DNA of 64,000 bases from contig NZ_CP157743.1 in assembly GCF_030717995.2 (NCBI RefSeq), positions 2,320,501 through 2,384,500 on the forward strand, written 5' to 3'. The position numbers were made by a program, and so were the translations under genes. This DNA comes from Methylomarinum sp. Ch1-1 (lineage in GTDB: Bacteria; Pseudomonadota; Gammaproteobacteria; Methylococcales; Methylomonadaceae). Below are positions 1-9,025 of the stretch, piece by piece. The notes under the pieces are model-generated. The model ran no database searches, was not told the DNA's origin, and saw nothing but the letters and a program-made list of their open reading frames with translations. Within the stretch, counting starts at the first letter, position 1. Every line of letters begins with the position of its first letter.

Positions 1-741
1 GAAGATCGCATGCGGTCTTTAATGCCCGATGCAATGCGTAAGCCCCTGTTTGGTTTTCTTGGGCTAGCCTATCCAAAAGCCGATTGGGCGCCGAAAATAT
101 TTCGCGCCAAGTCCACATTGGAATCGATCGGACGGGACTCGCTGGAAGGCTATTTCCACAGCGTTTCGGTCAATTCCAACAGCATCCGTTCGGCCTTGTT
201 CAGCGAAAAACTGAAAAAAGACCTGCAGGGTTACCAAGCCGTCGAGGTATTCAGGCGCCATCAGAAAAATGCCCCTGTTGGCAATGCTCAATCCCTCGTG
301 CAATATTTGGATATCAAAACCTATTTGCCGGGCGATATCCTGACCAAGGTGGATCGGGCCAGCATGGCGCATGCCTTGGAAGTCAGAGTGCCGCTGTTGG
401 ATCATGAGCTGGTCGAATGGATGGCGAGCATGCCGTCAGGATTGAAGCTAAAAAACCGGGAAGGGAAATATATTTTCAAGAAAGGCTTGGAAAAGTATTT
501 ATCCGATGAGATTCTATATCGCCCGAAAATGGGTTTTGCTGTGCCGCTGGCAAGCTGGTTTAAAGGACCGCTTAGAGAGCAGGTCAGAGAGTCCTTGCTC
601 GGGGAAACAATGGCGGGGTGCGGCTTGTTCGATCAGAAATTTTTGACAAGAATGGTCGATCAACACCAAAGCGGGTTAAGGGATTACAGTTCGCCGATCT
701 GGTCGTTGTTGATGTTCGAGTCGTTTTTGGAAAACAGTTAG
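1..741 (+). CDS. Asparagine-synthase-like amidotransferase, C-terminal part (5' end outside window)
   Basis: The reading frame is open from base 1, so the gene begins upstream of the window; the internal ATG at 10 is not a credible start. What remains is the C-terminal part of an asparagine synthetase (ATP-dependent amide transfer) domain, with the conserved stretches LPGDILTKVDRASMAHALEV, VRVPLLDHELVEW and YRPKMGFAVPLASWFKG. The sequence resembles the exosortase A system-associated amidotransferase 1 family (TIGR03108), which sits in exopolysaccharide loci and is thought to amidate a sugar or surface component rather than make free asparagine. The N-terminal glutaminase domain cannot be judged because it is not in the window. 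Confidence 0.9.
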   Translation, partial: EDRMRSLMPDAMRKPLFGFLGLAYPKADWAPKIFRAKSTLESIGRDSLEGYFHSVSVNSNSIRSALFSEKLKKDLQGYQAVEVFRRHQKNAPVGNAQSLVQYLDIKTYLPGDILTKVDRASMAHALEVRVPLLDHELVEWMASMPSGLKLKNREGKYIFKKGLEKYLSDEILYRPKMGFAVPLASWFKGPLREQVRESLLGETMAGCGLFDQKFLTRMVDQHQSGLRDYSSPIWSLLMFESFLENS

Positions 742-930
742 CGTTTTATTATAAAATTGACAATTTACAGTTAAGTTAGGGCTGCATTGCGTACCATCCA
801 TGGAATTGAGTATCTCGAATGCTTGCCCATGGTATGCGATGCCCTAAATTTATCGATTAAAAGATCTCATAAATACTCCGCAGGCTTTCGGTCAGAATAA
901 TCATGGGAAGTCATGAAAATTTTGAACTTT

Positions 931-1034
931 AAGTGATCGGTAATAAGTGCAGTGGTATAAGTCGCCATCCATGACGGCCAACCATGCCGGAATGACGAAG
1001 CTCCTAAAGCCATCTGACTTATTGCTAGGCTCTT
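931..1034 (-). repeat. MITE-like repeat, copy 1 of the AAGTGCCTAG family (inverted)
   Basis: This element accounts for much of the 345-base gap between the amidotransferase and ugd. Its reverse complement matches the elements at 19994-21527 and 23722-23835: a start like AAG(A/T)GCCTAG, a central TTCGTCATTCCGGCATGG, then GTCATGGATGG, and an end TATTACCGATCACTT. The ends are near-inverted (AAGTGATC on one side, GCTAGGCTCTT on the other), as in a small non-autonomous transposable element. No convincing gene is present in the gap. Confidence 0.7.
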
Positions 1035-1086
1035 AATAACGCATTTTTTTAGATAATATTTAAATAACAAATCAGGGATAACTTTA

Positions 1087-2412
1087 ATGAAAGTAACGGT
1101 TTTTGGGTCCGGTTATGTTGGCTTGGTCACGGGAATATGCTTGGCTGAGGCCGGTAACGATGTCGTTTGCATTGATATCGATCAAGACAAAATAGACAAC
1201 CTAAATAAGGCAATCGTCCCGATTTATGAGCCGGGTTTGGACGAGATGCTGAAAGCCAATATGGATGCAGGGCGCGTTAAATTCACCACCAATATAGCGG
1301 AAGCCGTCAATCATGGCACCTTTCAATTTATCGCGGTCGGGACGCCGCCGGATGAGGATGGGGCAGCGGATTTACAATATGTGTTGGCGGTCGCCAAATC
1401 GATCGCGGAACATATGAATGAATACCGTATCATTGTCGATAAATCCACCGTCCCCGTTGGAACGGCCGATAAAGTCAAGCAAGAGATCTTAAGCGTTTTG
1501 CAGCAACGCGGCGTAGAAACCGAATTCGATGTGGTTTCCAATCCGGAATTTCTGAAGGAAGGGGCGGCGATCGAAGACTTCATGAAACCCGACCGTATTG
1601 TCATTGGCACCGATAACCCCAGAACGGCGGAGCTGCTGAAAGTGCTTTACGCGCCATTCAACCGCAGCCATGATCGCGTTATCACGATGGATGTGCGTTC
1701 CGCCGAACTGACCAAGTATGCCGCCAATGCGATGTTGGCGACCAAAATCAGTTTTATGAACGAATTGTCTAATCTAGCCGAACGCTTGGGAGCGGATATC
1801 GAACAGGTCAGAAACGGCATCGGTTCCGACAGTCGCATCGGTTATTCGTTTATTTATCCAGGCTGCGGATATGGTGGCTCCTGTTTTCCGAAAGATGTCA
1901 AGGCGCTGGAAAGAACGGCGCGACAAGTCGGTTATCAGGCGGAATTGCTCAATGCCGTTGAAAACGTCAATAACCGGCAAAAGCACGTCTTAGTCAATAA
2001 AATCAAAAAGCACTATAAAGATGACCTGCAAGGAAAAACCTTTGCCTTATGGGGATTGGCGTTTAAGCCGAAAACGGACGATATGCGGGAAGCGCCGAGT
2101 CGAGTGGTGATCGAGGCATTGATCGAGGCCGGCGCTCAGGTTAGGGCCTATGATCCGGAAGCGATGGACGAAGCCGCGAGGGTTTATGGCAACAAGGCCG
2201 GACTTAGGTTAGCCAGCTCCACCGAAGAGGCCTTAAATGGCGCGGATGCGCTAATCGTCGTGACAGAATGGAAAAACTTCTGGAGCCCGGATTTCGACTT
2301 CATCAAAAAGACATTAAATGATGCGGTGATTTTTGATGGCAGAAACCTATATGACCCACAGCTCCTTAAAAGCAAAGGCATTCGTTATTACGCCATCGGC
2401 AGAGGATTGTAA
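1087..2412 (+). CDS. ugd: UDP-glucose 6-dehydrogenase
   Basis: This enzyme oxidises UDP-glucose twice with NAD+ to give UDP-glucuronate, a precursor for acidic exopolysaccharides. The N-terminal Rossmann motif GSGYVG lies at residues 7-12. The catalytic cysteine is in GGSCFPKD (Cys266), and the family signatures VGTPPDEDG (84-92), KSTVPVGT (119-126) and NPEFLKEG (152-159) are present. At 441 residues it has normal length and all three domains. AGGGA at about 1074-1078 gives a good ribosome binding site for the ATG at 1087. It follows an amidotransferase of an exopolysaccharide locus, in line with supplying glucuronate for the polymer. Confidence 0.97.
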   Translation: MKVTVFGSGYVGLVTGICLAEAGNDVVCIDIDQDKIDNLNKAIVPIYEPGLDEMLKANMDAGRVKFTTNIAEAVNHGTFQFIAVGTPPDEDGAADLQYVLAVAKSIAEHMNEYRIIVDKSTVPVGTADKVKQEILSVLQQRGVETEFDVVSNPEFLKEGAAIEDFMKPDRIVIGTDNPRTAELLKVLYAPFNRSHDRVITMDVRSAELTKYAANAMLATKISFMNELSNLAERLGADIEQVRNGIGSDSRIGYSFIYPGCGYGGSCFPKDVKALERTARQVGYQAELLNAVENVNNRQKHVLVNKIKKHYKDDLQGKTFALWGLAFKPKTDDMREAPSRVVIEALIEAGAQVRAYDPEAMDEAARVYGNKAGLRLASSTEEALNGADALIVVTEWKNFWSPDFDFIKKTLNDAVIFDGRNLYDPQLLKSKGIRYYAIGRGL

Positions 2413-2992
2413 AGAAGTTTGTTCGATGTTGGTGTGGGAGAGAATCAGTAAAAGCATTGTTCTTGGTTCAATGCGAATGGCGTCCTTATTGTCAGAAAGT
2501 TATCAGGTTGGATGAGCACATGTTTAGTCGTTAAAGTTCAATTCTCTTCTGGAAGTTGCTCTGTTTGAGCCACCGCTCCCAAAAGACTGCGAAATGAAAA
2601 TTATAAATACTATCGGGCATGACGAATTTCTGTTAGATTGCCCACTACAGCATCATTATTGTAATGTCGAGCAAATGTATTAAAAAATATCTAAGAATTT
2701 ATGCACTTGCCTAAGGAGATAACTCGTCAGAGAAAAATGGACGCTGCACTAGTCATGTGAGGCCGTAAAAATTGAATTTTCTCTCGAATTATTAAGCATT
2801 GCGACAGAGGTTTATCGTTAAAAGCTTGTTTGTTTCGTCATCGTCTCATAGTCGTCCGGCAGCTAGGGACGCGCTAAAGGCGATAACTATAAGCATCCCT
2901 TTAACATGAAATATCCGGGCTAATGCAATTTTTCTCGCCTGAGGGGTAAAGCTTGATACTGTACTTAAGTACAGTTTATATGTTCATTTTAA
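2413..2992. other. Gene-poor intergenic stretch
   Basis: About 580 bases after ugd contain only short unconvincing reading frames. I see no recognisable RNA gene here. The stretch may hold the ugd terminator and decayed sequence. It runs into the MITE-like repeat beginning at 2993. Confidence 0.5.
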
Positions 2993-3179
2993 GTAACTAC
3001 TCACCCCCATTCGTAGAGTGGATAAGCGGAGCGCATCCACACCGGGTCGGCATCTTTGGTGGATGCGCCCTTCAGGTTTATCCACCCTACATGCTGACCG
3101 CTATGGATGGCGGAAATGCCGATTTTGCAGGGAGCAAAAATCGGCCCTGCCGCGTTCGATAAGTGGGGCGAGCAGTTAC
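2993..3179 (+). repeat. MITE-like repeat, long copy of the GTAACTACTC family
   Basis: A 187-base element begins GTAACTACTC and ends GAGCAGTTAC, giving near-perfect terminal inverted repeats. Inside are inverted arms (GTGGATAAGCGGAGCGCATC and, facing it, GATGCGCCCTTCAGGTTTATCCAC) that could fold into a large hairpin. A second copy in the opposite orientation is at 12730-12863. That copy lacks about 50 internal bases present here, which include a near-perfect hairpin GCCGATTTTGC...GCAAAAATCGGC. A short reading frame across this element is not a gene. Confidence 0.8.
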
Positions 3180-3427
3180 ATTTTAATTTTGATATAGTTG
3201 TCTAAACAGATAACTATAGATTTTGATATAAACGGCTGCTCAATATTGATCAGTTGTTTCAGTATCATGGAAAAATGAGCTGTTGTCCGAGATTTGAAGT
3301 TCATGCAATCCTATGTAGGATAGATTTTTAACAGACTAATGAATAGGGCGCGCGCTCAGCTTGTCTAGATTATATGAAAGTGTGGTTTAGGAAAATGTAG
3401 GTTCATAATGACATTCGGGTGAAGAAA

Positions 3428-4006
3428 ATGAACGATATGACACCATCAAAAAAAGATGAAACGGGTTCAGCTGGGAAACTAAACAAAATTTCTGGAAAGC
3501 GGCGCACACTGGTTAAAGGAGCAATGGGAGCGGCGCCTGCAATCCTTACGTTAAGAAGCGGGGCGGCTTTTGCGCTAAACAGTTCGGAAATTTGCAGGAT
3601 CAAGGATGCCTCAAAACAACCGGTGCTGTTGGTGGACGAAGATGATGAGTGGTTGAGAAAACAAGTATGGTGCATTACGCTTTCTTTAGATGGATCGAGT
3701 TTTAAGGTTTACAATCCAGACGATGTCCAAGAAGGTTGGATGCCAGAGGATTTTGGAACTATTGGTGGCGATGGGCTAATAGTTGAGGACACTTACGAAA
3801 AAGTAGGGAATTCTGGAAAAATGAAAAAAACAGGTGGCGATTCTAATGTACAGTATGACGCCACCGTTCCAGCTCAATGTTGGATCCTGTACAGAGTGGA
3901 TAGCGACGGAAGTGTCGTCGGTATTGGCAAGGCCACTGATGATACGTCATATATCACCGACAGTTGTTGGCATTCGGCAAGTCCGGGAGATCAATTGCCT
4001 GATTAA
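3428..4006 (+). CDS. Small exported protein with twin-arginine-like leader, next to PqqD/HprK-like genes
   Basis: I do not recognise a named function. Counted from the GTG at 3419 it has 195 residues. I prefer the ATG at 3428 (192 residues) because GGTGAAG lies just upstream. A lysine-rich start is followed by KRRTLVKG (RR at 28-29 in GTG numbering) and a hydrophobic run APAILTLRSGAAFA ending at a plausible AFA cleavage site, which looks like a Tat signal. The mature part is acidic, with four cysteines (59, 85, 154, 183) and tryptophan-rich spots. It lies 33 bases upstream of the PqqD-like gene, so it could be the substrate or cargo of the cassette that follows. At this length it is not a typical RiPP precursor. 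The function is unknown. Confidence 0.8.
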   Translation: MNDMTPSKKDETGSAGKLNKISGKRRTLVKGAMGAAPAILTLRSGAAFALNSSEICRIKDASKQPVLLVDEDDEWLRKQVWCITLSLDGSSFKVYNPDDVQEGWMPEDFGTIGGDGLIVEDTYEKVGNSGKMKKTGGDSNVQYDATVPAQCWILYRVDSDGSVVGIGKATDDTSYITDSCWHSASPGDQLPD

Positions 4007-4039
4007 ATGATTTAGTGAGGCAATAGTATTTTATACGAC

Positions 4040-4336
4040 ATGTTAGACGATCGGGTATGGACGGTTTCCTGCAATTCACCGATATATTCTGAAAAATGGG
4101 CTGACTTTTTCATTATTTATCATTCATCGTCAGGCGCGACACATCAGTTAAACGGGTTTGCTGGCGAAATATTAACGTTGATTCAAAAACATCCAGTGAC
4201 TCTGAAAGCCTTGCTTAAAGAAATCGAAAAAATTTTTGATGTAGAAAAATATGCTGAGGTTGAGCTGGAAGTCGAAAAAGTGCTCAACGATTTTCATGAA
4301 TTAGGACTGATTGAATCCGTTGGTCGTGAAGGTTAA
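4040..4336 (+). CDS. PqqD-like protein (RiPP recognition element fold), HPr-rel-A system type
   Basis: A 98-residue protein of the PqqD superfamily, small winged-helix-like domains that bind leader peptides in PQQ and other RiPP pathways. Visible family features are a hydrophobic N-terminal half with SSSGATHQLNGFAGEIL, where a small-residue/LNxxA(G)xIL pattern is typical, and a C-terminal helix with VEKVLNDFHELGLIE. It resembles the PqqD family protein that accompanies HprK-related kinase A (TIGR04353 as I recall). Its 3' end overlaps the kinase start by 26 bases, which suggests translational coupling. The substrate is not shown by sequence; the twin-arginine-type protein just upstream is the obvious local candidate. 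Confidence 0.85.
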   Translation: MLDDRVWTVSCNSPIYSEKWADFFIIYHSSSGATHQLNGFAGEILTLIQKHPVTLKALLKEIEKIFDVEKYAEVELEVEKVLNDFHELGLIESVGREG

Positions 4337-5246
4337 GGATATTACATTTGATGCGCTTATTAGCAAAGCGCGAAGCGATGCTGGTTTGTCCTTTGATATA
4401 GGACCCTTTGTGGTAAGACTGCGTACTCAGGATGTAGGCGTCTTACGCAATCTTTCTTTGCTTTATGAAGATTTCGACCTCGCCCAACAATCCTTTGTCG
4501 ATTTTCATGTCGACATGAAGCAACCGGTCGGCTTGCGTCGTTGGTTCAGACCGCAGATTTTGTTTTCCGTTGACGGTCATGATTTGTTTGAGCCTTTTCC
4601 TCTCAGTCATGCCTTGCCGCTTTTTGAGTGGGGATTGAATTGGTGTATCGCGCGCCGGGCACATCAATATTTGATGTTGCATTCGGCGGTTGTCGAAAAA
4701 ATGGGCAAAGCGATCATCTTTCCAGCGTTTCCAGGGGCGGGAAAAAGCACGTTGAGTGCAGCGCTCGGGCGTAGAGGTTGGCGTTTTTTGTCGGATGAAT
4801 TCGGTTTGGTGCGGGCGGAGGATGGCTTGCTTCAACCAATGCCCAGACCGGTACCCCTGAAAAACGAATCGATCCAGGTCATTCGAGAATTTTCATCTAC
4901 TGCGACGATTGGTCCTTTGTTTCCCAAAACTCGGAAGGGCACCGTCGCTCACCTAAAGTCTCCGAGTCCAAGTGTAGACCAATGCAAGCAATTGGCGAAG
5001 CCGGCATTGGTGATTTTTCCTCGATATCAAAAGGATTCTGAAATTTTAATACAAGAGTTGCCGAAGCATTTCGCCTTCGTCAAATTGGCCACTCACGCTT
5101 TTAACTATGAGGTGATGGGATTGACGGGATTCCAGCGGCTTAGGGATATCATCAACTCCTGTTCATGTTACAGCCTTACTTACGGCAATCTGGACGAGGT
5201 CATCGATCGTCTCGATCAACTGATTTCAGCAAGTCATGGTCAATAA
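4311..5246 (+). CDS. HprK-related kinase A
   Basis: A 311-residue protein related to the C-terminal kinase domain of HPr kinase/phosphorylase. The P-loop is FPGAGKST (residues 140-147 from the TTG at 4311), and FLSDEFGLV (159-167) matches the acidic metal-binding site after the P-loop in HprK. A conserved histidine precedes them in LMLHSAVVE. The best start is uncertain: TTG at 4311 with AGGA four bases upstream, or GTG at 4326. Such kinases occur with PqqD-like and nucleotidyltransferase genes in exopolysaccharide loci and in kinase-containing lasso-peptide clusters such as paeninodin. The target here is unknown. The gene overlaps its upstream neighbour by 26 bases and its downstream neighbour by 11. 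Confidence 0.88.
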   Translation: MNPLVVKVKDITFDALISKARSDAGLSFDIGPFVVRLRTQDVGVLRNLSLLYEDFDLAQQSFVDFHVDMKQPVGLRRWFRPQILFSVDGHDLFEPFPLSHALPLFEWGLNWCIARRAHQYLMLHSAVVEKMGKAIIFPAFPGAGKSTLSAALGRRGWRFLSDEFGLVRAEDGLLQPMPRPVPLKNESIQVIREFSSTATIGPLFPKTRKGTVAHLKSPSPSVDQCKQLAKPALVIFPRYQKDSEILIQELPKHFAFVKLATHAFNYEVMGLTGFQRLRDIINSCSCYSLTYGNLDEVIDRLDQLISASHGQ

Positions 5247-6369
5247 GTCTTTGAATGCACAAAAGTTATTGCTTGCTGCATTAACTCGACCGGAAAGCTG
5301 CGGGCAATTAAAACCTAAAGAATGGGAACAGCTAATTCGTTGCGCTCGACCGGCTAAGCTCGTCGCCGCTCTTGGTTCCAAGTTCGCACAAACTGGGCTT
5401 CGGCAAACGATGCCTCGGCAAGCGCTAGACAATTTCTATGCGGCGCAAAAACTGGTTGAATATCGGCAGCGTTTGGCGATGTGGGAGCTGAACAGAATCG
5501 CTAAAGCCCTGGCAGGACTCGATGTCAATATCGTGGTTTTAAAAGGCGGCGCCTATCAATTGCTGAAGCTTGACATGGCGGAGGGCCGCTCTGTTTCTGA
5601 TATCGATATTTTGGTTGCCAAAAAAGATATTGAGCGTGTTGAGCAATGCCTGACTGGTCAGGGTTGGCAAACAGCTAAACTCGATGACTATGATCAGCAT
5701 TATTACCGAACCTGGATGCATGAAATTCCACCGTTACGGCATCGAGATCGTTTTATCGAGGTCGATATTCATCATACCATTTTGCCGCTGACCAGCCGGC
5801 TGCACCCAGAGCCGGAAACGCTATTAAAAGATGCCGTTGAGGTTGCGCAATGTGACTTTAAAGTGCTTGCTCCCTGCGATATGGTGCTGCATAGCGCCGT
5901 CCATTTATTTTACGATGCCGAATTGAATGCCGGTGATTTCAGGGATTTGGTGGATTTGCATGAACTTCTGACATTATTTGGAGGACAGATCGAGGGCTTT
6001 TGGGACAAGCTAATTATGAGAGCTGATGAACTAGAATTAGAGCGTCCTCTATATTACGCACTTTACTTTTCTAGCAAGCTGCTTAAAACACCAATTCCAG
6101 TACACCTGATAACAAGACACAAGGGTCGGCCCGCAGGCATTGTGAGGTTATTAATGGAGTATCTGGCGCCGCTTGCGCTGTTACCCGAAAATCCCGATTA
6201 TCCGAGTCAAAAAGTGGCATTTGCCAGGTGGTTGCTTTATGTTCGGTCTCATTATCTGCGTATGCCGTTAACTTTATTGTTGCCGCATTTGATGAAGAAA
6301 AGTAAGAAACGCTTGAAACAAAGAAGCATTGATAATTTAACCAATCAAGATCAATCCGATAGCGCTTGA
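5236..6369 (+). CDS. Nucleotidyltransferase family protein (PF14907 type)
   Basis: A 377-residue protein with the nucleotidyltransferase-fold signature VLKGGAYQLL (residues 101-110) followed by RSVSDIDILV (118-127). GG and the D-x-D pair are the nucleotide- and metal-binding residues of the family. The remaining two thirds contain HTILPLTSRLHPEPE and HSAVHLFYDAEL, typical of the uncharacterised nucleotidyltransferases that travel with HprK-like kinases. The start overlaps the kinase stop by 11 bases, so the three genes at 4040-6369 form a coupled unit. The modified substrate is unknown; in kinase-type lasso clusters a comparable protein is thought to act on the phosphorylated peptide. Confidence 0.87.
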   Translation: MVNKSLNAQKLLLAALTRPESCGQLKPKEWEQLIRCARPAKLVAALGSKFAQTGLRQTMPRQALDNFYAAQKLVEYRQRLAMWELNRIAKALAGLDVNIVVLKGGAYQLLKLDMAEGRSVSDIDILVAKKDIERVEQCLTGQGWQTAKLDDYDQHYYRTWMHEIPPLRHRDRFIEVDIHHTILPLTSRLHPEPETLLKDAVEVAQCDFKVLAPCDMVLHSAVHLFYDAELNAGDFRDLVDLHELLTLFGGQIEGFWDKLIMRADELELERPLYYALYFSSKLLKTPIPVHLITRHKGRPAGIVRLLMEYLAPLALLPENPDYPSQKVAFARWLLYVRSHYLRMPLTLLLPHLMKKSKKRLKQRSIDNLTNQDQSDSA

Positions 6370-6617
6370 GGCAATTATATATTTGAAAACATTGGCGAAA
6401 TAGTCAAATAGTTTTTGTTTATAAAAAGTCGCGTGAAGTTCGCTTTGCAACACCAATGTTAGGAGCGACGCCCTCGTCGATAGTAGAGGTTTAGTTACGG
6501 CATGATATTTATTCCGGAGAGTATTTTCGTTGCCTTTTTGTGTTAATGTGTTAATTGCTGAGGTCAGTTTTGTTCTTTAACCGGAGCGGGAAACGCTCTG
6601 GAGAGCTAAAAATAACT

Positions 6618-7820
6618 ATGAAAATTCTCCATATATTGGATCATTCCATTCCGTTACATAGCGGCTATACCTTCAGAACCCGGGCTATATTAGAAGAACA
6701 AAGAAAGCTGGGTTGGGAGACCTTTCATGTGACATCTGCCAAACATAATGCGACGAAAAAGCCGATGGAAGAAGTAGATGGTTTGATTTTTTATCGGTCA
6801 GAACAACCGGCGGTTATCTATTCCAAAATACCATTCATCAACCAGTGGGCGATCGTTAAGTCGCTGTCGAAACGGTTGGATGAAATCATCCCGGAAATCA
6901 AACCCGATATTCTTCATGCCCATTCGCCGGCATTGAATGGCTTAGCGGCCCTATCGGCCGCAAAAAAACACCAGATTCCGTTGGTTTATGAATGCCGGGC
7001 CTTTTGGGAAGATGCGGCGGTTGATCACGGTACGACTCGTGAAGGAAGTCCGCGTTACCGCATTACTCAAGCCTTGGAAACTAAGGTGTTCAAAAAAGCC
7101 AACGCCATCACGACGATATGCGAAGGCCTGCGCAAGGATATCGTGAGCCGTGGCATAGCGGAAGACAAGGTGACGGTCATTCCCAATGCGGTCAACATCG
7201 ATAAGTTTAGCTATGGCGCTGAGGCGGATCAATCGTTACGCCGGGAATTGGGATTGAACGATAAAATCGTTTTGGGTTTTATCGGTTCTTTCTATGCCTA
7301 TGAAGGGATTCCATTGTTGCTGGAGGCCTTACCCAAAATATTGGCAGAAAGCCCCAATGTCTGTTTGCTACTGGTTGGCGGCGGGCCCCAAGAAACGCTG
7401 ATCAGGGAAAAAACGGCTCAGCTAGGGCTTGAAAAACAGGTTATCTTCACTGGCCGAGTGCCGCATGATCGCGTGCAAGATTATTACAACCAAGTTGATA
7501 TATTTGTTTATCCACGTCTGTCGATGCGCTTGACCGATTTAGTCACTCCGCTGAAACCGTTAGAAGCCATGGCGCAAGGTCGTTTAGTCGTTGCCTCCGA
7601 TGTTGGCGGGCATAAGGAGTTGATTAAGCATGAACAGAATGGATGTTTGTTTAAGGCGGGTAATGTTGATAGTTTGACTCAAGAACTAATCAAGCTGTTG
7701 CAGAATAGGAATGTTTGGGAGACGCTACAAAGGAATGGACGTAATTTTGTTGAGCAAGAAAGGAATTGGCAAAAAAGCGTTGGTTATTATCAACATGTTT
7801 ATCCAAAATTGATTGATTAA
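6618..7820 (+). CDS. Glycosyltransferase family 4, XrtA/PEP-CTERM system-associated (TIGR04063-like)
   Basis: A retaining GT-B glycosyltransferase that probably adds a sugar to the lipid-linked polysaccharide at the inner face of the membrane. The N-terminus MKILHILDHSIPLHSGYTFR is characteristic of the exosortase A-associated family. The donor-binding half contains IGSFYAYEGIPLLLEA and the E-x7-E-type motif LKPLEAMAQGRLVVASDVGG. I start it at the ATG at 6618, preceded by GGAGAG, rather than at the in-frame upstream start at 6555, which adds 21 unconserved residues. This gives 400 residues, normal for the family. The next glycosyltransferase follows after 4 bases. Confidence 0.93.
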   Translation: MKILHILDHSIPLHSGYTFRTRAILEEQRKLGWETFHVTSAKHNATKKPMEEVDGLIFYRSEQPAVIYSKIPFINQWAIVKSLSKRLDEIIPEIKPDILHAHSPALNGLAALSAAKKHQIPLVYECRAFWEDAAVDHGTTREGSPRYRITQALETKVFKKANAITTICEGLRKDIVSRGIAEDKVTVIPNAVNIDKFSYGAEADQSLRRELGLNDKIVLGFIGSFYAYEGIPLLLEALPKILAESPNVCLLLVGGGPQETLIREKTAQLGLEKQVIFTGRVPHDRVQDYYNQVDIFVYPRLSMRLTDLVTPLKPLEAMAQGRLVVASDVGGHKELIKHEQNGCLFKAGNVDSLTQELIKLLQNRNVWETLQRNGRNFVEQERNWQKSVGYYQHVYPKLID

Positions 7821-7824
7821 AACC

Positions 7825-8943
7825 ATGACTCTAAAAGAGGATGCATTGAACATCGGCCTGATTGGCCCGCTGCCTCCACCTTTTGGTGGCATGGCTAACC
7901 AAACTAAACAGTTATATAAACTCTTACAAGGTGAAGGGATTCAGGTTACATTGGTGCAAACTAATGCTCCTTATCGATACAAAATAATCGAAAAGATAAG
8001 GGGGCTAAGAGCTTTATTTCGCATTGTTCCCTATCTGAACAATTTGTGGAGAGTAACAGCAAAGGTGGATATTCTGCATGTATTGGCTAATTCCGGTTGG
8101 TCCTGGCAGTTGTTTGCCGTGCCTGTTATTTGGATAGGGTGGATTAAAAAAAAACCGGTCATAATAAATTATCGAGGCGGGGAAGCGAGAAATTATTTTG
8201 AAAAATCCATACAATGGATCCGTCCCTCAATGAACAAAGCTTCAATTATTATTGTTCCCTCGGGATACTTGAAACATGTCTTTGCAGATTTTGGTTTTAA
8301 ATCCGAAGTCATTCCAAATATTATTAATCTGGAACGTTTTTCCCCAAGAGACAAAGGAGGGAAGCGTAAAGAAACTCCTCACCTTATCGTAACGCGAAAT
8401 TTGGAAGCTATTTATGGAATTAAAACAGCAATCGAAGCAGTTGCAATATTGAAACAATCACACCCCCGGATTAAATTATCGATTGCTGGTAGCGGACCGC
8501 AAAAAGAAGAGTTACATCAACTTATTCTTAAACTAGGACTTGAGGATAATGTTGTTTTTACGGGTAAATTGACGCCCATCGAAATAGCGGAACTGTATCA
8601 ATCAGCGGATATCATGCTTAATCCAACGACTGTGGATAATATGCCTAATTCGGTTCTCGAAGCTATGGCAAGTGGTGTACCCATAGTTACAACCGATGTC
8701 GGCGGTATACCTTATATAGTCAAGGACGGTGAAACCGCTTTAATGGCAAAAGTGAATGAAGCCGAATCAATGGCAAATCAAATAAAAAGATTATTAAATG
8801 ATCCTTTATTGTGTGAAACATTAATTACCAATGGGTTGCAGCAGGTTCAGCAATATACCTGGTCGAAAGTAAAATGTCAGTGGCTTGCTCTTTATCATTC
8901 TTTTGTTAATCATCCTGGCGAGATAGCATTACGAGATGAGTAG
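7825..8943 (+). CDS. Glycosyltransferase family 4
   Basis: A 372-residue GT-B protein. The N-terminal glycine loop is GPLPPPFGGMANQ (from residue 14) and the donor-site motif is NSVLEAMASGVPIVTTDVGG. An ATG at 7825, four bases after the preceding stop, is preferred to an in-frame TTG at 7813 that overlaps the upstream gene. The acceptor and the sugar cannot be read from the sequence. It is co-directional with, and almost touching, the preceding glycosyltransferase, so the two are very likely co-transcribed. The gene is noticeably richer in A and T than its left neighbour. Confidence 0.9.
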   Translation: MTLKEDALNIGLIGPLPPPFGGMANQTKQLYKLLQGEGIQVTLVQTNAPYRYKIIEKIRGLRALFRIVPYLNNLWRVTAKVDILHVLANSGWSWQLFAVPVIWIGWIKKKPVIINYRGGEARNYFEKSIQWIRPSMNKASIIIVPSGYLKHVFADFGFKSEVIPNIINLERFSPRDKGGKRKETPHLIVTRNLEAIYGIKTAIEAVAILKQSHPRIKLSIAGSGPQKEELHQLILKLGLEDNVVFTGKLTPIEIAELYQSADIMLNPTTVDNMPNSVLEAMASGVPIVTTDVGGIPYIVKDGETALMAKVNEAESMANQIKRLLNDPLLCETLITNGLQQVQQYTWSKVKCQWLALYHSFVNHPGEIALRDE

Positions 8944-9025
8944 GCTACACCTTGAAAATATCTTTTAGCCATCGAGCTCAATGCAATTTACGATTATTTT
9001 ATAAAGATTAATGAAGGTTGAAAAA

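Noticed and set aside
2953-3162. 69-codon frame on the + strand
   Set aside because: It is inside the MITE-like repeat, and its partner at 12682-12873 is the same repeat on the other strand.
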